Below, piece by piece: positions 51,743-53,987 of a stretch of DNA of 53,987 nucleotides. Numbering within the stretch: position 1 is the stretch's first letter; every line of letters starts with the position of its first letter. Below the pieces are notes generated by a model, which saw nothing but the letters and a program-made list of their open reading frames with translations, was not told the origin of the DNA and did not search any database. This DNA comes from CAYRFQ01 sp964423615 (GTDB taxonomy: Bacteria > Planctomycetota > Planctomycetia > Gemmatales > Gemmataceae), in contig CAYRFQ010000045.1 in NCBI GenBank assembly GCA_964423615.1, positions 1 to 53,987 on the forward strand, given 5' to 3'. The translations under genes were made by a program, and so were the position numbers.

Positions 51743-53987
51743 ATGGCATGGTCTCGTTGGTTCTACTACTGGTGGATGGGCATCAAACTGGAATGCGTGA
51801 GTGTTCGCAATCGGCAGAAGGTAACTCAGCCGAAGCTAGAATTGCTCGAAACTCGACTGGCACCGGCCCTGGCAGCGGTCTCTTTGGCCAACACTCAGAC
51901 AGCAACCGGAAACGATATCAGCGAGACCCACACGCGATTCGTCCAAAACGAACAGGCCATTACCGACGATGGGAGGTACATCGTCTTTCATAGCTTGGCG
52001 GACGACTTGGCCGACGCCCAGGACAACAACGATTCGTATGACGTCTTTCTTTATGACCGCGACGCCTCCGGTAACAAGGTGACGTTGTTGAGTCGACACC
52101 ACACCAACACCACCACGGCAGCAGACGGCATTTCGATGCATCCGTCGATCGACCCCGAGGGGAACTATGTAGCCTTCTGGAGCACGGCGGACGACCTGAT
52201 CGATGAGATAACTATCCCTTCCGATAGCGTGGCACTTTACGTTTACAACATTGACCGTGAAGAGTTACGTCTGGCGAGCTTTGCTCCGGATCCCTCGGGC
52301 GCTTTAGTCGCGGCGAATGACTCCAGGCCGATCGAGGAGGGTGGTTTCTTACCTCCTGCTCTGACGGTGACTCACACCGTGGAGGACGAAGAAACGGTCA
52401 AGGTGGCCTACACCAGTAACGCCCGGAACATCGATCTGAGTTACGAAGGATACGACCATCAACCCACTTCCACAGCTCCCAGACAAGGGACTGCGGGCGG
52501 TTCACCTCTCTATTACTCACTGCTCTACATGTACGATTGGCACAGTGAAGTCAACACCTTGATTAGCGGCAACTATAACGTCCCGGAGGGCGGGGGTCCT
52601 GCGGTTCCAACTTTTCCAGCGCTATCTCAGGCGGACGTCGAAGGCTTCAGCGTCGGTTATAACCCAACTGACGGACCCGTCATTGCCTTCCGGACGGATG
52701 CTTACGATTTGATGGAAGGCCAAATCGAGAGTGACAACGATCCGACGTTCTATGGCATTTCCATGTTCTCTGTCGATTTGTTCGTTTGGAAAGACGGGAC
52801 AAATACGCTCGCGTCGCACGCCTGGAATGATCCACTCTTAGAAGCCTCGGTCGATCCGCAACTGACCACCGACTTTGCCGAGGGAGGAGCGGTTCACACT
52901 CCTGTCATCAGTGCGGATGGAACAAGTGTCGCGTATTGGGCCAACGATATCGATCTCATCACCGGTTACGAGCTTGGTGGCCCAGAGGAGTCTGGACAAG
53001 GGTTCCTTGCCCAACTTTATTTGTATGACGTGGCCACGAATAGTAGCGTGCTGGTGAGTCATCAACACGGTTCGCCCACCAAAACAGCCTACGCTGACCG
53101 AGCTTGGAGTACCCAGACCGGTGGCGGCGTCGACATGCGAACGGTTTCGATCAGTGCTGACGGTAGCTTCCTTGCGTATACGAGCAACGCGGTCGATCTG
53201 GGAGGGGTGGGCAACGATACGATAACGACGAATAGCGCTCAGAACGTGTGGCACTACGACGCTGGCACCGGCACGAACCTTCAGGTCAGCTTATACAACC
53301 GTGAGGGCGAAATCACAAAAGGAACCGCTCCCACGATCAGCAATGATGGTCAGCTTGTCGCGTACGTGGACAACTCCTCCGAGCGACGACCGCTTTTCCC
53401 CGGATTACCCTTCTTTACTGCTAGTCAAGTGAGCCAAAGCGACGTCCGCATTTGGAGCTTCGAGGACCCAGGAGCCATTCCAGAGATCGCAGGTGAGACC
53501 GACCCGAGCGACGGTGTGGCCTTCTGGCCGATTATTAGCGGTGATGGTTCGACGTTTGTCTTCACAAGTACAGGGGCGAACCTTGTATCGGAGAGTGACG
53601 GGAACGAAGGTGGCAAGGACGTCTTCACCCTCGATGTCCCTGGCGATCCGAACAACAATCCTCCTGTCGGCATGGACGACATGTACATGACCAACGAGGA
53701 TCAGACGCTCGATGTAGCCGAAGCCCAAGGCGTCTTGGTCAATGACAGTGACCCCGATGGGGATCCTATCACGGCTATTCTCGCGAGCGACGTAACGAAT
53801 GGCACGTTGGACTTGCAGTCCAACGGAAGTTTTGTCTATACCCCCGATGCAAACTACTTCGGCGAAGACGTGTTCACGTATCGAGTTAGCGACGGAAAAG
53901 CCAGTTCCGATTTAGTGACTGTGACGATCGTAGTCAAGCCGATCAACGATCCGCCCGTTGGCGTGGACGACATGTACATGGTCAACG
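51743..53987 (+). CDS. Large surface protein with cadherin-like repeats, 3' end beyond the window
   Basis: Starts at ATG 51743 and remains open to the window end (at least 748 residues). The N-terminus has KLELLETRLAPALA, the planctomycete export-type motif seen at the start of many giant surface proteins. Residues to about 630 are rich in short beta-strand patterns (TDDGRYIVFHSLADDL, PTISNDGQLVAYVDN, WPIISGDGSTFVFTS), like a TolB/WD40-type propeller with recurring DG-x-x-[IVF]-[AV]-[YF] strands. From about 635 begin cadherin/Big_9-type repeats: NNPPVGMDDMYMTNED, GVLVNDSDPDGD, NGSFVYTPDANYFGEDVFTY, followed by a second start NDPPVGVDDMYMVN. Such repeats bind Ca and extend from the cell surface. 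No operon partner seen. Confidence 0.88.
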   Translation, partial: MAWSRWFYYWWMGIKLECVSVRNRQKVTQPKLELLETRLAPALAAVSLANTQTATGNDISETHTRFVQNEQAITDDGRYIVFHSLADDLADAQDNNDSYDVFLYDRDASGNKVTLLSRHHTNTTTAADGISMHPSIDPEGNYVAFWSTADDLIDEITIPSDSVALYVYNIDREELRLASFAPDPSGALVAANDSRPIEEGGFLPPALTVTHTVEDEETVKVAYTSNARNIDLSYEGYDHQPTSTAPRQGTAGGSPLYYSLLYMYDWHSEVNTLISGNYNVPEGGGPAVPTFPALSQADVEGFSVGYNPTDGPVIAFRTDAYDLMEGQIESDNDPTFYGISMFSVDLFVWKDGTNTLASHAWNDPLLEASVDPQLTTDFAEGGAVHTPVISADGTSVAYWANDIDLITGYELGGPEESGQGFLAQLYLYDVATNSSVLVSHQHGSPTKTAYADRAWSTQTGGGVDMRTVSISADGSFLAYTSNAVDLGGVGNDTITTNSAQNVWHYDAGTGTNLQVSLYNREGEITKGTAPTISNDGQLVAYVDNSSERRPLFPGLPFFTASQVSQSDVRIWSFEDPGAIPEIAGETDPSDGVAFWPIISGDGSTFVFTSTGANLVSESDGNEGGKDVFTLDVPGDPNNNPPVGMDDMYMTNEDQTLDVAEAQGVLVNDSDPDGDPITAILASDVTNGTLDLQSNGSFVYTPDANYFGEDVFTYRVSDGKASSDLVTVTIVVKPINDPPVGVDDMYMVN

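Noticed and set aside
51731..51760. GGTAGCTCAG, a tRNA D-arm-like string
   Set aside because: No matching acceptor stem, anticodon arm or T-arm with TTCGA follows; the surface protein start codon lies inside the would-be tRNA.

Overview
The window looks like chromosomal DNA of a planctomycete with moderate G+C content. The evidence is the gene mix: secreted sulfatases, an SGNH-hydrolase/DUF1080 fusion, TIGR02996-type domains, a protein kinase fused to WD40 repeats beside an ECF sigma factor, a DUF4058 protein, a Flp-type pilin and a giant surface protein with a LELLETRLAPA-type N-terminus. No transposase, phage gene, CRISPR array, rRNA or convincing tRNA was seen. A run of 100 N at 38306-38405 is an assembly gap inside a WD40 array.

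Layout. 0.5-5.8 kb: an SGNH/DUF1080 hydrolase, then co-oriented minus-strand genes for an HtrA-like protease, a Ser/Thr kinase and AccD. 6.3-12.9 kb: mdh, a methyltransferase, tsaD, a TIGR02996 protein, a class I aminotransferase and a membrane-anchored unknown. 12.9-17.8 kb: a divergent Nramp-like transporter, a sulfatase and a membrane-anchored ParA/MinD-like ATPase. 18.1-25.4 kb: a compact minus-strand operon in which two M16 peptidase-family genes (one catalytic, one without HxxEH) bracket two tandem type-B carboxylesterases and end with an amidohydrolase. 25.6-31.7 kb: a GNAT enzyme, a DUF3179 protein with an in-frame UGA, a DUF4058 protein, a LysM protein, a Cys-rich secreted protein and a Flp pilin. 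32.6-41.2 kb: a sulfatase flanked by a dispersed palindromic repeat, an M20 peptidase, a small secreted protein, the kinase-WD40 protein and its ECF sigma factor. 42-50.5 kb: small unknowns, an RclC/DUF417 protein, a SUMF1-like protein, then a very large zinc-finger anti-sigma/DUF4349 protein and its ECF sigma factor. 51.7 kb to the end: a surface protein cut by the window edge.

The main candidate for something new is at 26609-27817. A DUF3179 reading frame is interrupted by one UGA exactly where family members, as I remember them, carry the first Cys of a W-C-P-L-C motif. The same frame continues for 222 more codons to a proper stop. The 39 nt directly after the UGA can fold into a two-stem hairpin with a G-first apical loop, as in bacterial SECIS elements. 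I read it as a probable selenoprotein with a UxxC centre. No Sec machinery gene lies in the window to confirm this.

Other notable signals are a family of about 72-bp repeats containing TTGGCCTTCGGCCAA, several unusually long perfect inverted repeats at gene ends (up to 35 bp), and a self-contained promoter-terminator unit of about 60 nt at 51.3 kb with no gene in it.
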